A DNA stretch of 64,000 nucleotides from Pandoraea sp. PE-S2T-3 (GTDB taxonomy: Bacteria; Pseudomonadota; Gammaproteobacteria; Burkholderiales; Burkholderiaceae). The position numbers and the translations under genes were made by a program. The notes beneath the pieces were generated by a model. It did no database searches. It was not told the origin of the DNA and worked only from the letters and a program-made list of their open reading frames with translations. The number at the start of each line of letters is the position of its first letter. Position 1 is the stretch's first letter. The stretch is taken from assembly GCF_002179965.1 (NCBI RefSeq), contig NZ_NGUQ01000007.1:744001-808000 (forward strand), given 5' to 3'. This document shows positions 17,586-27,044 of the stretch, in pieces.

Positions 17586-18554
17586 ATGAAAAAACTGAGC
17601 ATCTGCATCCCGACCTATAACCGCTCTGGTTTTCTGGACACCCTGTTGAGCTCGCTCGTGGCACAGATTGCTACCTCGGGCCGCGGTGACGAAATCGAAG
17701 TGCTGGTCTCCGACAATGCGTCGCCGGACGACACACCGTCGATCGCCGCCAAGTACGAGGGCGCGATTCGCTACTGGCGCAACCCCGAGAACATCGGCCC
17801 CGACGCCAACTTCCTCAAATTGTTCGGACAGGCGACCGGCAGTTATATCTGGCTGCCCGGCGACGATGACACCGTTCGTGACGACACGCTGCGCTACATC
17901 CTGCGCATGATCGACACCAACGAATTCGACTTCCTGTACCTGCGCACCCAGGGGAGCACGAGCAAAGACTGGCTTACGCGCGGTGCTGCACAGGTCAGTA
18001 ACGTGGAGCTGCTGCGCCGCGTTAACATCTTCACCACATTCATGACCTCCCAAGTCATCCGCGCGGACCTGATCAAGCCCAACCTGGAGCAGGCGCGTAC
18101 GCACCTGGGCGGCTTCATGGCGTACTACTGGATCTTTCTGGAAGCGCTGCACCGATCGGCTCGTTGCCTCATCAGCGAGGAACGGGAGGTGTTCCCGGAC
18201 ACGACGGAGAACACCGGTGGCTATCGCTTTTACAAGGTATGGGCGGAAGCGGTCTTCGATGTACTGAAGGCTTCGTCCTTCGGCGCGGATGCCAAGTCCT
18301 TCGCGATCATGCGCTTTCGCATGTTCTTCGCGCTCTTGCTGCCGATCACTTACCGTCTGCGCTCGGGCGGGGCGCGTTTCAAGTTCCAGTCCGAGAATCC
18401 TGCGGCGGGGCTTCAGAAGTATTTTGGCAGTGGTATTTATCGGCCGATCGTCTCCACCTATCTTGGCCTGCCCTACGTACTGCTCAAACCGGTCCACTTC
18501 GCCATGCGCGTGGTGTTGCGCATCACGCGTGCCTGCCGCAACGATATCGTCTGA
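17586..18554 (+). CDS. Family 2 glycosyltransferase
   Basis: A 322-residue GT-A glycosyltransferase. The start LSICIPTYNRSGFLDTLLSS and the motifs VSDNASPDDT and WLPGDDDTV (the DxD-like metal site) mark family GT2. The C-terminal third is basic with some hydrophobic segments, suggesting membrane association. It likely adds one sugar to the repeat unit on the cytoplasmic face. It begins one base after the oxidoreductase stop. Acceptor and donor are unknown. Confidence 0.85.
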   Translation: MKKLSICIPTYNRSGFLDTLLSSLVAQIATSGRGDEIEVLVSDNASPDDTPSIAAKYEGAIRYWRNPENIGPDANFLKLFGQATGSYIWLPGDDDTVRDDTLRYILRMIDTNEFDFLYLRTQGSTSKDWLTRGAAQVSNVELLRRVNIFTTFMTSQVIRADLIKPNLEQARTHLGGFMAYYWIFLEALHRSARCLISEEREVFPDTTENTGGYRFYKVWAEAVFDVLKASSFGADAKSFAIMRFRMFFALLLPITYRLRSGGARFKFQSENPAAGLQKYFGSGIYRPIVSTYLGLPYVLLKPVHFAMRVVLRITRACRNDIV

Positions 18555-18557
18555 GCG

Positions 18558-19214
18558 ATGAGCCAAACCCTCCAGCGCATACTCAACAACCTGCGGCGCC
18601 CGCTGCCGGATCTGACCGCTTACCTCCAGGGCAAGGTGACATCCGCCCTCTGGAGGCGCTCGATTCACCGTGTCGGCCACGGCTTTCACGTCTGTCGCGG
18701 GGCGCTGATTCAGGGTGGCGAACACATCAGCATTGGCGACGGCTTTTACGCCGGGCAACTGTTGTGGATCGAGGCCGTGCGCCGCTATGGCGATGAAAGC
18801 TACACGCCAGTGATTGAAATCGGCAATGGCGTCACGTGCAGCCAATCGGTGCACATCGCAGCGACGGTGCGCGTGAGCATCGACGACGGCGTGATGTTCG
18901 GGAGTCGCGTGCATGTGACCGACCATGCCCATGGACGCTATCACGGTGACATTCAGGACTCGCCCGACGTCGCGCCGGGCCGTCGCCCGCTGGCACCCGG
19001 CCGGCCGGTCCACATCGAGCGCAATGTCTGGCTCGGGGACGGTGTCGTCGTGCTGCCCGGGGTCACGATCGGCGAAGGGTGCGTGATCGGTGCAAACAGT
19101 GTGGTGTCGCGATCGCTGCCGCCACATGTCATTGCCGTCGGCGCTCCCGCAGTCCCCATTAAAAAATTCGACTCCAAGACGGGCCAATGGCTTCCGTGCT
19201 TTCCCGACACATGA
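18558..19214 (+). CDS. Hexapeptide-repeat acyltransferase (sugar O-acetyltransferase)
   Basis: A 218-residue left-handed beta-helix protein of the LbH/WcaF-MaaT type. Hexapeptide turns run from ISIGDGFYAG through VIEIGNGVTCSQSVHI to VWLGDGVVVLPGVTIGEGCVIGANSVVSRSLPP. The catalytic His is probably in HVTDHAHG. Such enzymes transfer acetyl groups from acetyl-CoA to sugars of the repeat unit. It overlaps the next gene by ATGA. Confidence 0.85.
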   Translation: MSQTLQRILNNLRRPLPDLTAYLQGKVTSALWRRSIHRVGHGFHVCRGALIQGGEHISIGDGFYAGQLLWIEAVRRYGDESYTPVIEIGNGVTCSQSVHIAATVRVSIDDGVMFGSRVHVTDHAHGRYHGDIQDSPDVAPGRRPLAPGRPVHIERNVWLGDGVVVLPGVTIGEGCVIGANSVVSRSLPPHVIAVGAPAVPIKKFDSKTGQWLPCFPDT

Positions 19215-20188
19215 CCACCCTAGGTATCTGCATACCAACCTATAAGCGACCGGATTTTCTGATCCGCTGCGTGCTTTCGGCACTGGAGGCGGCTGGCGAT
19301 CGTCCGATCCGCATCTTCATCGCCGACGACTCGATGGATGACACCAACGACGCCGCTTACGCAAAGCTGGCACAGTGGTCGAACCAGATCGTGATCCACC
19401 GCAACGCCCGCAATCTGGGCATCGACGACAACATCCAGCAGGCGGTCGACCTGTGCGACTGCGATTACGCATGGATCGTTGGCGAGGACGACAGCTTCAT
19501 GTCCGACTCCGTGCGGCGAGTGCACGACGCATTGCAGGGTGCCACCCATGCCTTTGTATTTGCTAACTACGCGTATGTCGGCGATGACGATAACCGCCGG
19601 TTAGGCCAGGCGCTGGACGTGCCCGACGGTGAGATGCCGGGGTTCGAATTCGTGTCGAAGTATTTATGGGCCGCGGGCTTCATCGGCGCCTGCATCGTCG
19701 ACCGGAAACGCTGGGATGCCACGTCGACGGCCCCGTACAAGGGGTCGTACTACACGCACGTCGGCAGAATCTGTGAATTGCTTGCCGGTACGGGTGAGGT
19801 CCTCCCTGCACGGATCATCGCCGAGCCCTGCGTTGCCAATCGCGTCGAAGGGACCGACACGTTCACGTGGAAGCGGGACTCCTATGGTGTGTTCTTCGGG
19901 TTTTGCGCCATGTGCAATGCCGTGACACGACAATGCCCCAGCCTGTCCGGTGCGTCGATGCAAGCGGCGAAGGTGATGGAGAATCGCTACGGCTGGCTGA
20001 CGCTGCGTCTCGCCATGCGCCTCAGGTCGGAGCGAGGTTACGACGTCGAACAATACCGGCGCTATCTGTCGCGTCACACCGAGAATGGACTGAAGCGATT
20101 TGCGTTCTACGTCATCAGCATTTCGCCGCCGTGGGCCTTCCAGCCGCTGGTGTCGGCGTATCGCCGGATGCGTCGAGGGGCGGCATGA
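19211..20188 (+). CDS. Family 2 glycosyltransferase
   Basis: A 325-residue GT-A enzyme with start LGICIPTYKRPDFLIRCVLS, nucleotide-binding IADDSMDDT and metal motif VGEDDSFM. It resembles the GT2 enzyme at 17586 in layout (same start pattern, similar length, basic C-terminus), so the two may be paralogues adding successive sugars. It overlaps both neighbours by ATGA, so it lies in a tightly coupled block. Confidence 0.85.
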   Translation: MTTLGICIPTYKRPDFLIRCVLSALEAAGDRPIRIFIADDSMDDTNDAAYAKLAQWSNQIVIHRNARNLGIDDNIQQAVDLCDCDYAWIVGEDDSFMSDSVRRVHDALQGATHAFVFANYAYVGDDDNRRLGQALDVPDGEMPGFEFVSKYLWAAGFIGACIVDRKRWDATSTAPYKGSYYTHVGRICELLAGTGEVLPARIIAEPCVANRVEGTDTFTWKRDSYGVFFGFCAMCNAVTRQCPSLSGASMQAAKVMENRYGWLTLRLAMRLRSERGYDVEQYRRYLSRHTENGLKRFAFYVISISPPWAFQPLVSAYRRMRRGAA

Positions 20189-21108
20189 CGAACATGAAGA
20201 TGGGCGCTCACGTCGCATCGATCAAGACGGCTGAAGCGTCATCCGTGGCACGTTATGCGTTCGTGGAGGTCAAGGCATTCGGTGACCTGACGGTGACGGC
20301 ACGGACCTTGCGTGATCTGCCCCGGGACGCATTGGCACGCTGTGCATTGGTCGTCGCCCCCCATTTGACGGATCTGGTGAACGCCCTGGCGCCGTCGTGT
20401 ACTGTCGAAACTCTGGCGTTATCCGACGACAGGTTGCCTGCCATTTTCGATCTCAAGGCGAGAGGCCTGCCGGCGGGTATCGGTAGCGCACTGTCGCTGC
20501 GCCGCGCGTTGTCCGGCGCGGCGAAGGGGGCAACGCTTGTGCTGCCCCGCGCGCACCGGCGCGAGCGCTTTATCGCGGGTGGACGCCCGATGGCCGTGTT
20601 GCCGCCGGCGGAAAACGTCTATGTCGCACAGGAGCAGTTCGTCGCACGCTACCTGACGAGCGCGCCGGTTGCGTGCGTGCCGAGGGCAAGTGCTGCGCAC
20701 AAGCGCATCGCGTTTTGCCTGTATAGCCGCGTCGCTGCGAAAAACGTTCCGCTAGACCTTGCTATCGCGCTTTCGGACCTGTGCGCCAAGTCCGGATTCG
20801 AAGCGGAGTTCCTTTTGCTGGATGGGGAGCATCTGGATGGCGCAGAGCGCCTGAATACCCGGCGGGTCCCCCGGCGCTTCGATGCCTTGGCGAGCGCCTT
20901 GGCGGACTACGCTGGCGTATTATCTGCGGATAGTCTTCCCGCCCATCTGGCCGAGTATTGCGGAACACCGGCGTTTGTTGCTTCACCGGTATCGAATCGC
21001 TATTGGCTACCTGCCGATGCCTTTAAACAAGATCATTGGGGCGTTTTCGGCCAACGTGACGAGCTCTTCGCGCGTTTCCAACGTTTCCTGGACATGGTGA
21101 AACCATGA
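20185..21108 (+). CDS. Uncharacterised protein, possible GT-B (heptosyltransferase-like) transferase
   Basis: A 307-residue protein I do not recognise with certainty. The C-terminal stretch [20 protein letters not shown] resembles the donor-binding turn of family 9 glycosyltransferases (heptosyltransferases: D-S/T-x-x-x-H-L-A-x-x-x-G-x-P), and [17 protein letters not shown] could begin the C-terminal Rossmann domain. The N-terminal half ([19 protein letters not shown]) fits a first Rossmann domain. A GmhA-like gene follows with ATGA overlap, consistent with a heptose-related role. The match is weak. Confidence 0.55.
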   Translation: MTNMKMGAHVASIKTAEASSVARYAFVEVKAFGDLTVTARTLRDLPRDALARCALVVAPHLTDLVNALAPSCTVETLALSDDRLPAIFDLKARGLPAGIGSALSLRRALSGAAKGATLVLPRAHRRERFIAGGRPMAVLPPAENVYVAQEQFVARYLTSAPVACVPRASAAHKRIAFCLYSRVAAKNVPLDLAIALSDLCAKSGFEAEFLLLDGEHLDGAERLNTRRVPRRFDALASALADYAGVLSADSLPAHLAEYCGTPAFVASPVSNRYWLPADAFKQDHWGVFGQRDELFARFQRFLDMVKP

Positions 21109-21689
21109 GCAAACTGTTTCTGAAGAACCTTGAGCAGCATCTGGCACTGTTCCAGCAATTGGAAGGTCTCGCGCCGGCAGTGGATCACGCGTGCCGGCTA
21201 ATCACCGAGAGCATGCGCAGCGGCGGCAAGCTGATGATCTGCGGTAATGGTGGCTCGGCAGCGGACAGCCAGCACATTGCGGCCGAGTTTACCGGGCGGT
21301 TTATCGCCGATCGGCGCCCGTTGGCGGCACTGGCTCTGTCGACCGATACCTCAGCGTTGACCTGTATCGGCAACGATTATTCGTTCGCGGAGGTCTTTGC
21401 GCGCCAGGTGACGGGGTTGGGGCGCGCGGGTGATTGCCTGCTCGGCATCTCGACATCGGGCAATTCCGAGAACGTCATCCGTGCGGTTGCCGCCGCGCGC
21501 GAGCAGGGCATTCGCACCGTCGGCCTGTTGGGGCGTGACGGTGGTGCGCTGGCTTCGCTGTGCGATCACGCCATCGTGGTGCCGAGCGACGTGACGGCGC
21601 GCATTCAAGAGGCCCATATTTTGATTGGTCACACCCTCTGCGGTGGCGTCGAGCAGGCGTTGGGTCTTGCGCCGTCGACTGCGGATTGA
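21105..21689 (+). CDS. SIS-domain phosphoheptose isomerase (GmhA-like)
   Basis: A 194-residue SIS-domain isomerase. The motif [24 protein letters not shown] is diagnostic for GmhA, which isomerises sedoheptulose-7-phosphate to D-glycero-D-manno-heptose-7-phosphate. The [15 protein letters not shown] loop binds the phosphate. Housekeeping gmhA is usually elsewhere in Burkholderiaceae, so this may be a second copy dedicated to the surface polysaccharide. No HddA/HddC-type kinase or nucleotidyltransferase accompanies it. Confidence 0.85.
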   Translation: MSKLFLKNLEQHLALFQQLEGLAPAVDHACRLITESMRSGGKLMICGNGGSAADSQHIAAEFTGRFIADRRPLAALALSTDTSALTCIGNDYSFAEVFARQVTGLGRAGDCLLGISTSGNSENVIRAVAAAREQGIRTVGLLGRDGGALASLCDHAIVVPSDVTARIQEAHILIGHTLCGGVEQALGLAPSTAD

Positions 21690-21836
21690 TGATGAAACGC
21701 GTCGCAGCCGGTTTCCCGGGGCGAAAGATCAAGTGATGTCGGTTTGCGGGTGTTTCTCTCAACTGCCAGGTACGAATTGGAAAATAGTAATTCGGTGAAT
21801 TCTCTATCGAGTGGCACGCCTCCGAGAGTGGGGACA

Positions 21837-22964
21837 ATGACAGACCGCGCGGATGACGGCATGAGACGTGGGGTTCAAGCGTCCATCGACAGACCCATTA
21901 ACGCTAACGAGCGGATGGGGCGATGGTTGCTGTTCTTTGGGTTTCTCGCCAATGTCCTGAGTAATTCAGAAGCCTATCTGAACGTTTTCCCCGGCGCAGC
22001 GAAGCACGGGGTATTCGTGCTTGCGGCAGTCATCTCGCTGATGCGGATGCCAAGGCGCTCCATGCTCGCGATGGTGGTTGCGTCCCCGCTGGCACTTATT
22101 TATGTGTTCGGAGACATGGGCGTGTATGCGTTCATGGTGCTGACGCTTGCGTCTGCCCTGCCGGTCATCTGGGCGGGCATCAATAGCGTGATCGAACGAC
22201 GTGACTACCGATATGTGGCGGCGCTTGCCGTGGTGTCGTTGATTCCTGCGATGTTGAGCTGGCAGACCATGATTGCCGACGGGTTCTTCACCACGACTTA
22301 CGGCAGGCCACGAATGCTGATGGGATATTTTCATCCCAAGGAAGCGGCGACGGCATTTGCGATTCCGATGTTGCTGCTCATGATGATGGGGCGCTCTGCC
22401 AAGACGATCCTGTGGGCGGTGGCGATTCTGTTTCTTTGGGCGGTGGGATCGAGAAACACCGCCATGATGCTATTCCTGGGCTGGGCGTTGCGATGGCATG
22501 GCCGGCTGGTGGTGACGGTGGTCCTGATTTTTGTCCCTGCGTTTATTTTCTGGCTGGCGCTGAGCGGCAATTGGTATGAAACGCTCGACAAGCTTCTTTC
22601 GCTGCGACTGACGTTGTGGGGCGAGATCTTGCGGGTTGGCCGTGTTGTGACGGACATGGACATGAACTTCAGCGATCGCTTTGCCGCAGACAATTTTCAT
22701 GTCGAGGCGTACGTGCTTATTGGTGCGGGCTCGGTGTTGCTGACGCTGACGTGGATTGGCACTTGGATTGCCATGGTCGGCCGACGGGTGTCGATGCATT
22801 CCTGGGCCTATATCGCGTTCGCGATGCTCCTATTCAATACTTGTTTTGATAGCGGCATTGCATCAACTGGGAATCTTGCACACATATTTCTTTGGACTGT
22901 GATGTGCTCGCCAATACTAGGCGCCAGGCGCAAGGCTGAGCGGGTCGAGGCGGCGCGACTATAA
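21837..22964 (+). CDS. Wzy-like O-antigen polymerase candidate
   Basis: A 375-residue polytopic membrane protein with roughly ten hydrophobic helices (from about residue 24) and a larger hydrophilic loop near TMSDRFAADNFHVEAY-like sequence at about residues 275-300, the pattern of Wzy/WaaL proteins. Wzy sequences are poorly conserved, so the call rests on topology and the presence of one Wzx-like gene in the cluster. The frame is open from a TTG at 21744; I prefer ATG 21837 (GAGAGTGGGG upstream). The local GC content is lower than in neighbours, as is common for polymerase genes. Confidence 0.65.
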   Translation: MTDRADDGMRRGVQASIDRPINANERMGRWLLFFGFLANVLSNSEAYLNVFPGAAKHGVFVLAAVISLMRMPRRSMLAMVVASPLALIYVFGDMGVYAFMVLTLASALPVIWAGINSVIERRDYRYVAALAVVSLIPAMLSWQTMIADGFFTTTYGRPRMLMGYFHPKEAATAFAIPMLLLMMMGRSAKTILWAVAILFLWAVGSRNTAMMLFLGWALRWHGRLVVTVVLIFVPAFIFWLALSGNWYETLDKLLSLRLTLWGEILRVGRVVTDMDMNFSDRFAADNFHVEAYVLIGAGSVLLTLTWIGTWIAMVGRRVSMHSWAYIAFAMLLFNTCFDSGIASTGNLAHIFLWTVMCSPILGARRKAERVEAARL

Positions 22965-23035
22965 TTGAGCCGCTGATGTCTCTCTAAAAGAAGTTCAGGG
23001 GATCTCGCCCCCAATGATTGGCACATTGATTTGAT

Positions 23036-23788
23036 ATGAAGATTTCAGTAATTACCGTGTGCTACAACAGCGCGCGGACAATTGAGCATGCATTGCGCTC
23101 GGTGGCCGATCAAGATTTCCCTCTGGTCGAACATATCGTCATCGATGGTGCGTCCAAAGATGACACGCTTGCGATCATTGGCAAGCACGGTCAGCACGTT
23201 GCCAAGCTCGTGTCCGAGCGTGATCGCGGTATTTACGACGCGATGAACAAGGGCGTCGCGCTTGCCACCGGAGACGTCATTTGTTTTCTGAATTCGGATG
23301 ACAGGTATGTGTCGTCCGATGTGCTGTCGCGAGTGGCGGATCTAATGAGCACGCACAATCTTGAGGCGTTGCTCGGTGATGTGGCGTTTTTCCGTGAAGA
23401 GGCGCCGGATACGGTGATCCGGCGTTTTCGCTCAGACCGGTTCACGCCCGCGCGGCTCGCGTGGGGGTGGATGCCGGCCCACCCGGCGCTGTTCCTGCGC
23501 CGGGAAGTCTATGAGCGTGTCGGTCCGTTCAAGACCGACTACCGGATTGCAGGCGACTTCGAGTTCATCGTTCGCGCGTTCGGCGGCGCGCAGGTGCCCC
23601 GCTATCGGCATCTGCCGGAAGTACTCGTCAATATGATGCACGGTGGCGCAAGCACCGGCGGGTTGAAAGCGAAGATCACGTTGAATCGCGAATTCCTGCG
23701 CGCGTGTCGGGAAAACGGTATTGAAACCAGCATGCTCAAGCTGCTGGCGAGATATCCGCTGAAGCTTCTTGAGCTGGTGAAGCGCTGA
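23036..23788 (+). CDS. Family 2 glycosyltransferase (WcaA-like)
   Basis: A 250-residue single-domain GT2 enzyme: start MKISVITVCYNSARTIEHAL, then IDGASKDDT, SERDRGIYDAMNKGVALATG and the metal-binding FLNSDDRY. This compact form is common among colanic-acid and O-antigen glycosyltransferases. It is separated from the polymerase candidate by 71 bases and from the next gene by 194 bases. Confidence 0.9.
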   Translation: MKISVITVCYNSARTIEHALRSVADQDFPLVEHIVIDGASKDDTLAIIGKHGQHVAKLVSERDRGIYDAMNKGVALATGDVICFLNSDDRYVSSDVLSRVADLMSTHNLEALLGDVAFFREEAPDTVIRRFRSDRFTPARLAWGWMPAHPALFLRREVYERVGPFKTDYRIAGDFEFIVRAFGGAQVPRYRHLPEVLVNMMHGGASTGGLKAKITLNREFLRACRENGIETSMLKLLARYPLKLLELVKR

Positions 23789-23982
23789 CACCGTGATTTG
23801 TTGTAAGCGGGTTGGTACGGTCTGTGATGTCGAGGTCTCTCGATCCGCAACGATTTGTCGCTGGTCAATGACCGTCTCTGCTGCGAGCGTTATGGTGAGA
23901 CCCGTCACCCTCTTGTTGTCGCAATCCGGAATGGATGCGCTCGCCGACACAACGCTGGAAATATAGGCAAGGCTGCTAAGAG

Positions 23983-25329
23983 ATGCAAAGTTCACAAACC
24001 TCAGTGCGTAAGAAGCTCATTCTTGTCGAGCTTAACGAAATCAACTTCGACATTGCGTCGGATTACGTCAGGGAGTATCCCGGGCGATTCCCCGCACTTG
24101 CCAAATTGATCGCGGGTGCTGGCGTGCGCTCCACGTGCGAGCAGAAGTACGAGGAAATCGAACCCTGGATTCAGTGGGCGTCGGTGCACAGCGGCAAGAC
24201 ATACGCGGAACATGGGATTTTCCGGCTCGGAGACATCGTTGGATCCGATGTCCCGCAGCTGTTCGAGCAGTTGGAGCGCAATGGTCTGCGTGTCGGATGC
24301 GTGTCCGCGATGAATGCGGAGAATCGCCTGAGCGCGCCCGCGTACTTCATTCCTGATCCGTGGACGGCGACGCCGAGCGACGGCTCGTGGTGGAGCCGGG
24401 TGCTTACGCAAGCCGTATCGCAAACGGTCAACGACAACTCGCAGGCCCGTATCACGCCAAAGAGCGCCATGCATCTGGCGCTGGGGCTTTTGCGCTTTGC
24501 TCAGCCGAAGCATTACGGTTTGTACGCCAAGCTGGTCGCGAAGAGCCGAGGGGCATCGTGGCGAAAGGCGCTCGTCCTCGATCTTCTGTTGCACGATATT
24601 CACGCCAAGCTTTTCCGTGCCCGCTTGCCCGATTTCTCGACGGTGTTCCTGAATGCGGGGGCGCACATCCAGCATCATTATTTCTTCAATTCGAGCATCG
24701 TCAAAGGGAAGACCAAAATCGCCAATCCCGCGTGGTATGTGGCGGGCGATCTGGACCCGATCGCAGAGATGCTGGAGGTGTACGACCGGTTGGTCGCCGA
24801 CTACATGAGCTTGGAGAACACGGAGGTCATCATCGCGACCGGTCTGTCGCAGAAGCCGTATGACCGTGTGAAGTACTACTATCGGCTCAAGGACCACGCG
24901 AGTTTTCTGGACAAGCTCGGGGTTCGGGTCAAAGCGATCCAGCCGCGCATGACACGCGACTTTCTCCTGACGTTCGATTCGGCGCAGGAAGCATCGGTCG
25001 CGCAGGCGCGCCTGTCGAGCCTGAAGACCGTGAAGGACGGTGTGCCGATCTTCGGTGAGATCGACAACCGTGGCGACAGTCTGTTCGTGACGTTGACCTA
25101 TCCGCAGGAGATCGGTGCCGATTTGCTCGTCACGATCGACGGGAAGTCATGGCCGCTCGCGCCGGACGTCACTTTCGTGGCGATCAAGAACGGGATGCAT
25201 CAGGAAACCGGCTTCTCGTATTTCAGCGCGGGCGTTGCGAAATATGCACCCGACGACCAGAGCCACGTGAAGGAGCTGTACTCGACAGTACTGCGATTCT
25301 TCGATCGCCGTAGCGCTACGCCGACGTAA
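23983..25329 (+). CDS. Alkaline-phosphatase-superfamily-like protein of unknown function
   Basis: A 448-residue cytoplasmic-looking protein. The start KLILVELNEINFDIASDYV, the segment IEPWIQWASVHSGK (possible Ser/Thr nucleophile) and LNAGAHIQHHYF (possible metal-binding histidines) resemble the core of type I phosphodiesterase/alkaline phosphatase folds. I infer a phosphate or phospho-substituent transfer or hydrolysis role in the polysaccharide; it could instead be catalytically inactive. It is the last gene of the cluster, 194 bases after the GT2 gene, with a weak ribosome binding site (AAGAG). Confidence 0.55.
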   Translation: MQSSQTSVRKKLILVELNEINFDIASDYVREYPGRFPALAKLIAGAGVRSTCEQKYEEIEPWIQWASVHSGKTYAEHGIFRLGDIVGSDVPQLFEQLERNGLRVGCVSAMNAENRLSAPAYFIPDPWTATPSDGSWWSRVLTQAVSQTVNDNSQARITPKSAMHLALGLLRFAQPKHYGLYAKLVAKSRGASWRKALVLDLLLHDIHAKLFRARLPDFSTVFLNAGAHIQHHYFFNSSIVKGKTKIANPAWYVAGDLDPIAEMLEVYDRLVADYMSLENTEVIIATGLSQKPYDRVKYYYRLKDHASFLDKLGVRVKAIQPRMTRDFLLTFDSAQEASVAQARLSSLKTVKDGVPIFGEIDNRGDSLFVTLTYPQEIGADLLVTIDGKSWPLAPDVTFVAIKNGMHQETGFSYFSAGVAKYAPDDQSHVKELYSTVLRFFDRRSATPT

Positions 25330-25350
25330 TCAACGCGCGGTATGTCGCAG

Positions 25351-25379
25351 AAAAAACGGGCCGATGGCCCGTTTTTTTT
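25351..25379. terminator. Bidirectional rho-independent terminator
   Basis: The stem CGGGCC/GGCCCG around loop GAT is flanked by six A residues on the left and eight T residues on the right, so it works as a terminator on both strands. It separates the plus-strand polysaccharide cluster (last stop 25329) from the convergent minus-strand operon (last stop 25413). Confidence 0.9.
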
Positions 25380-25412
25380 GGGTTGTCACAGTGTATCTAC
25401 GGTGCGATCAGG

Positions 25413-27044
25413 CTAATTTGGCCAGATAGCAAAGCCGTCGCGGCAGGTCGTCAACGAGGGACCGTGCATACCGACCGAATAGCAGTCCTGCTGGCTCACA
25501 TGATCAAGCGCCGTGGTGTCGATCATGTCCGACGTTCCCCCGACCATTGCCTGAAGCTGCTTTGCCAATGTCATTTCGAATGGGTTGATGAAACGTTCCG
25601 GTTCCAGTGCGGTCGTGCGCAGCGCGATGGGGTTGGGAATACCGTCGGCACGTAAGTATCTATAAACGGATACAACGGGTTCGATATCCCAAAGACTGTG
25701 TATGTTCAGAATGAGCGGGCGCATCCGATCTTCGTGAAGCATTGCCTTGAGCCGATCTAGATTGGCGCTGAACTTCTGTGTTTCGGAGAGTGTGTGGACC
25801 GAAGTCGCTCGGTTTGCCGCGAAATGGTCAGATGCGCTAAAGAGAAACGCCGCGCATAGCAGGGTCGCGGTGCCGGCGGTGATAATCGGCGCGTATGCGC
25901 TGCGGCGTGTCACGACCCGAATCACATCGACTAACAAGACAGCACCGAATAACAACTGCAACTGTGCTGAGAGCACGCCTGGCAACAGGTATCGGCCCGG
26001 TAGGCCCACGTCGTCGGGCCAGGCCTTGCTGTAGAAGACAATCTGCGAAGCGTAGACAGCGAACAGGGCAATGCCGCCGATCGAGAAGCGCTTCAATGAC
26101 GTGACGAGGGAGGACATGTCGCGGGTCCGATCGTCGTATCGCGCGAGTCGAATGTCCATGAACCGCCACGCCAAAAGTCCGGTGGCGAGCGCGAACACCC
26201 AGATCCAGACAACCGGTCTGCCGGCAATCGAGAGCAGCAATTCGAGACGGCTGTGCATCGAAACGTCGTTGCTATAGATATCAGCACCCGCGTTTCGAAG
26301 CCGAGACATCACCGTCAACGCGATCCAGCTCATGAACGTCAGCGATGCCATTAACGGCAGGCAAGCCCACGGCGTGACACGCAGCCGCTTTCTCCAGATC
26401 AGAAGGAGAACGGGAATCGCCGCGAGTACGAGCATGTTCTCCTTGCTCCCCGCCGCGATGACAATGCCGATGCTTACACCCACCGAGGCGGCAAAACCAA
26501 GTGTGCGACGTGAGCGCAGCGCCCAGCTGAGCGCCATGACACAGAGGCCGAATACGGCATAAGTTTCGGCCGGCCCCGCCCGCGCGAAAATATCACCCCA
26601 ATACGGCGCAGACAGCACAAAGATGGCGAAGCCTGCGCTCAGAACCGGGCCCGCGAATGGCAGGCACAGCAAGGCAAGCGTGAGTCCCGTGAGCAGTGCG
26701 ATCAAAATACGGATGCCGTACCAGAGCGCAGGTTGTTTGCCCCAGGCCATCGCTTCCGCAGCTCTGATCACGTAGTAGCTGGGACGAAAGCGGGCGAGCT
26801 TCGCATCGGGCGCGAGTTCCGTATTGGCCAGGACCTGACCGATTTGCGATGGGGGAAGGCGGGGATGTTGGCCGATCATCCACATGATTTCGTGGTCGTC
26901 GATCGCGCCCCATTTTGCATGAGTCAACGGTCCCCACAGAAAGCACGAATACACGGCGATGATCGCGTAGCAAAGCCAATGGCCCCATTTCAGCCGAAAA
27001 CGAAAGGCACTCCCTGGCGCGACATCGATCACGGCTTTCTCCAC
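25413..27044 (-). CDS. Polytopic membrane protein, GT-C glycosyltransferase-like (Gtr-type)
   Basis: A 543-residue membrane protein with about ten to eleven hydrophobic segments. The first periplasmic loop carries acidic residues (WGAIDDHEIMW), as in GT-C enzymes that use polyprenyl-phosphate sugars, and a C-terminal soluble periplasmic domain follows (about residues 420-543). The operon also encodes a polyprenyl-phosphate glycosyltransferase and a small flippase-like protein, so this is probably the periplasmic transferase that decorates the O-antigen. It overlaps the methyltransferase gene by 16 bases. Confidence 0.7.
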   Translation of the reverse strand: MEKAVIDVAPGSAFRFRLKWGHWLCYAIIAVYSCFLWGPLTHAKWGAIDDHEIMWMIGQHPRLPPSQIGQVLANTELAPDAKLARFRPSYYVIRAAEAMAWGKQPALWYGIRILIALLTGLTLALLCLPFAGPVLSAGFAIFVLSAPYWGDIFARAGPAETYAVFGLCVMALSWALRSRRTLGFAASVGVSIGIVIAAGSKENMLVLAAIPVLLLIWRKRLRVTPWACLPLMASLTFMSWIALTVMSRLRNAGADIYSNDVSMHSRLELLLSIAGRPVVWIWVFALATGLLAWRFMDIRLARYDDRTRDMSSLVTSLKRFSIGGIALFAVYASQIVFYSKAWPDDVGLPGRYLLPGVLSAQLQLLFGAVLLVDVIRVVTRRSAYAPIITAGTATLLCAAFLFSASDHFAANRATSVHTLSETQKFSANLDRLKAMLHEDRMRPLILNIHSLWDIEPVVSVYRYLRADGIPNPIALRTTALEPERFINPFEMTLAKQLQAMVGGTSDMIDTTALDHVSQQDCYSVGMHGPSLTTCRDGFAIWPN

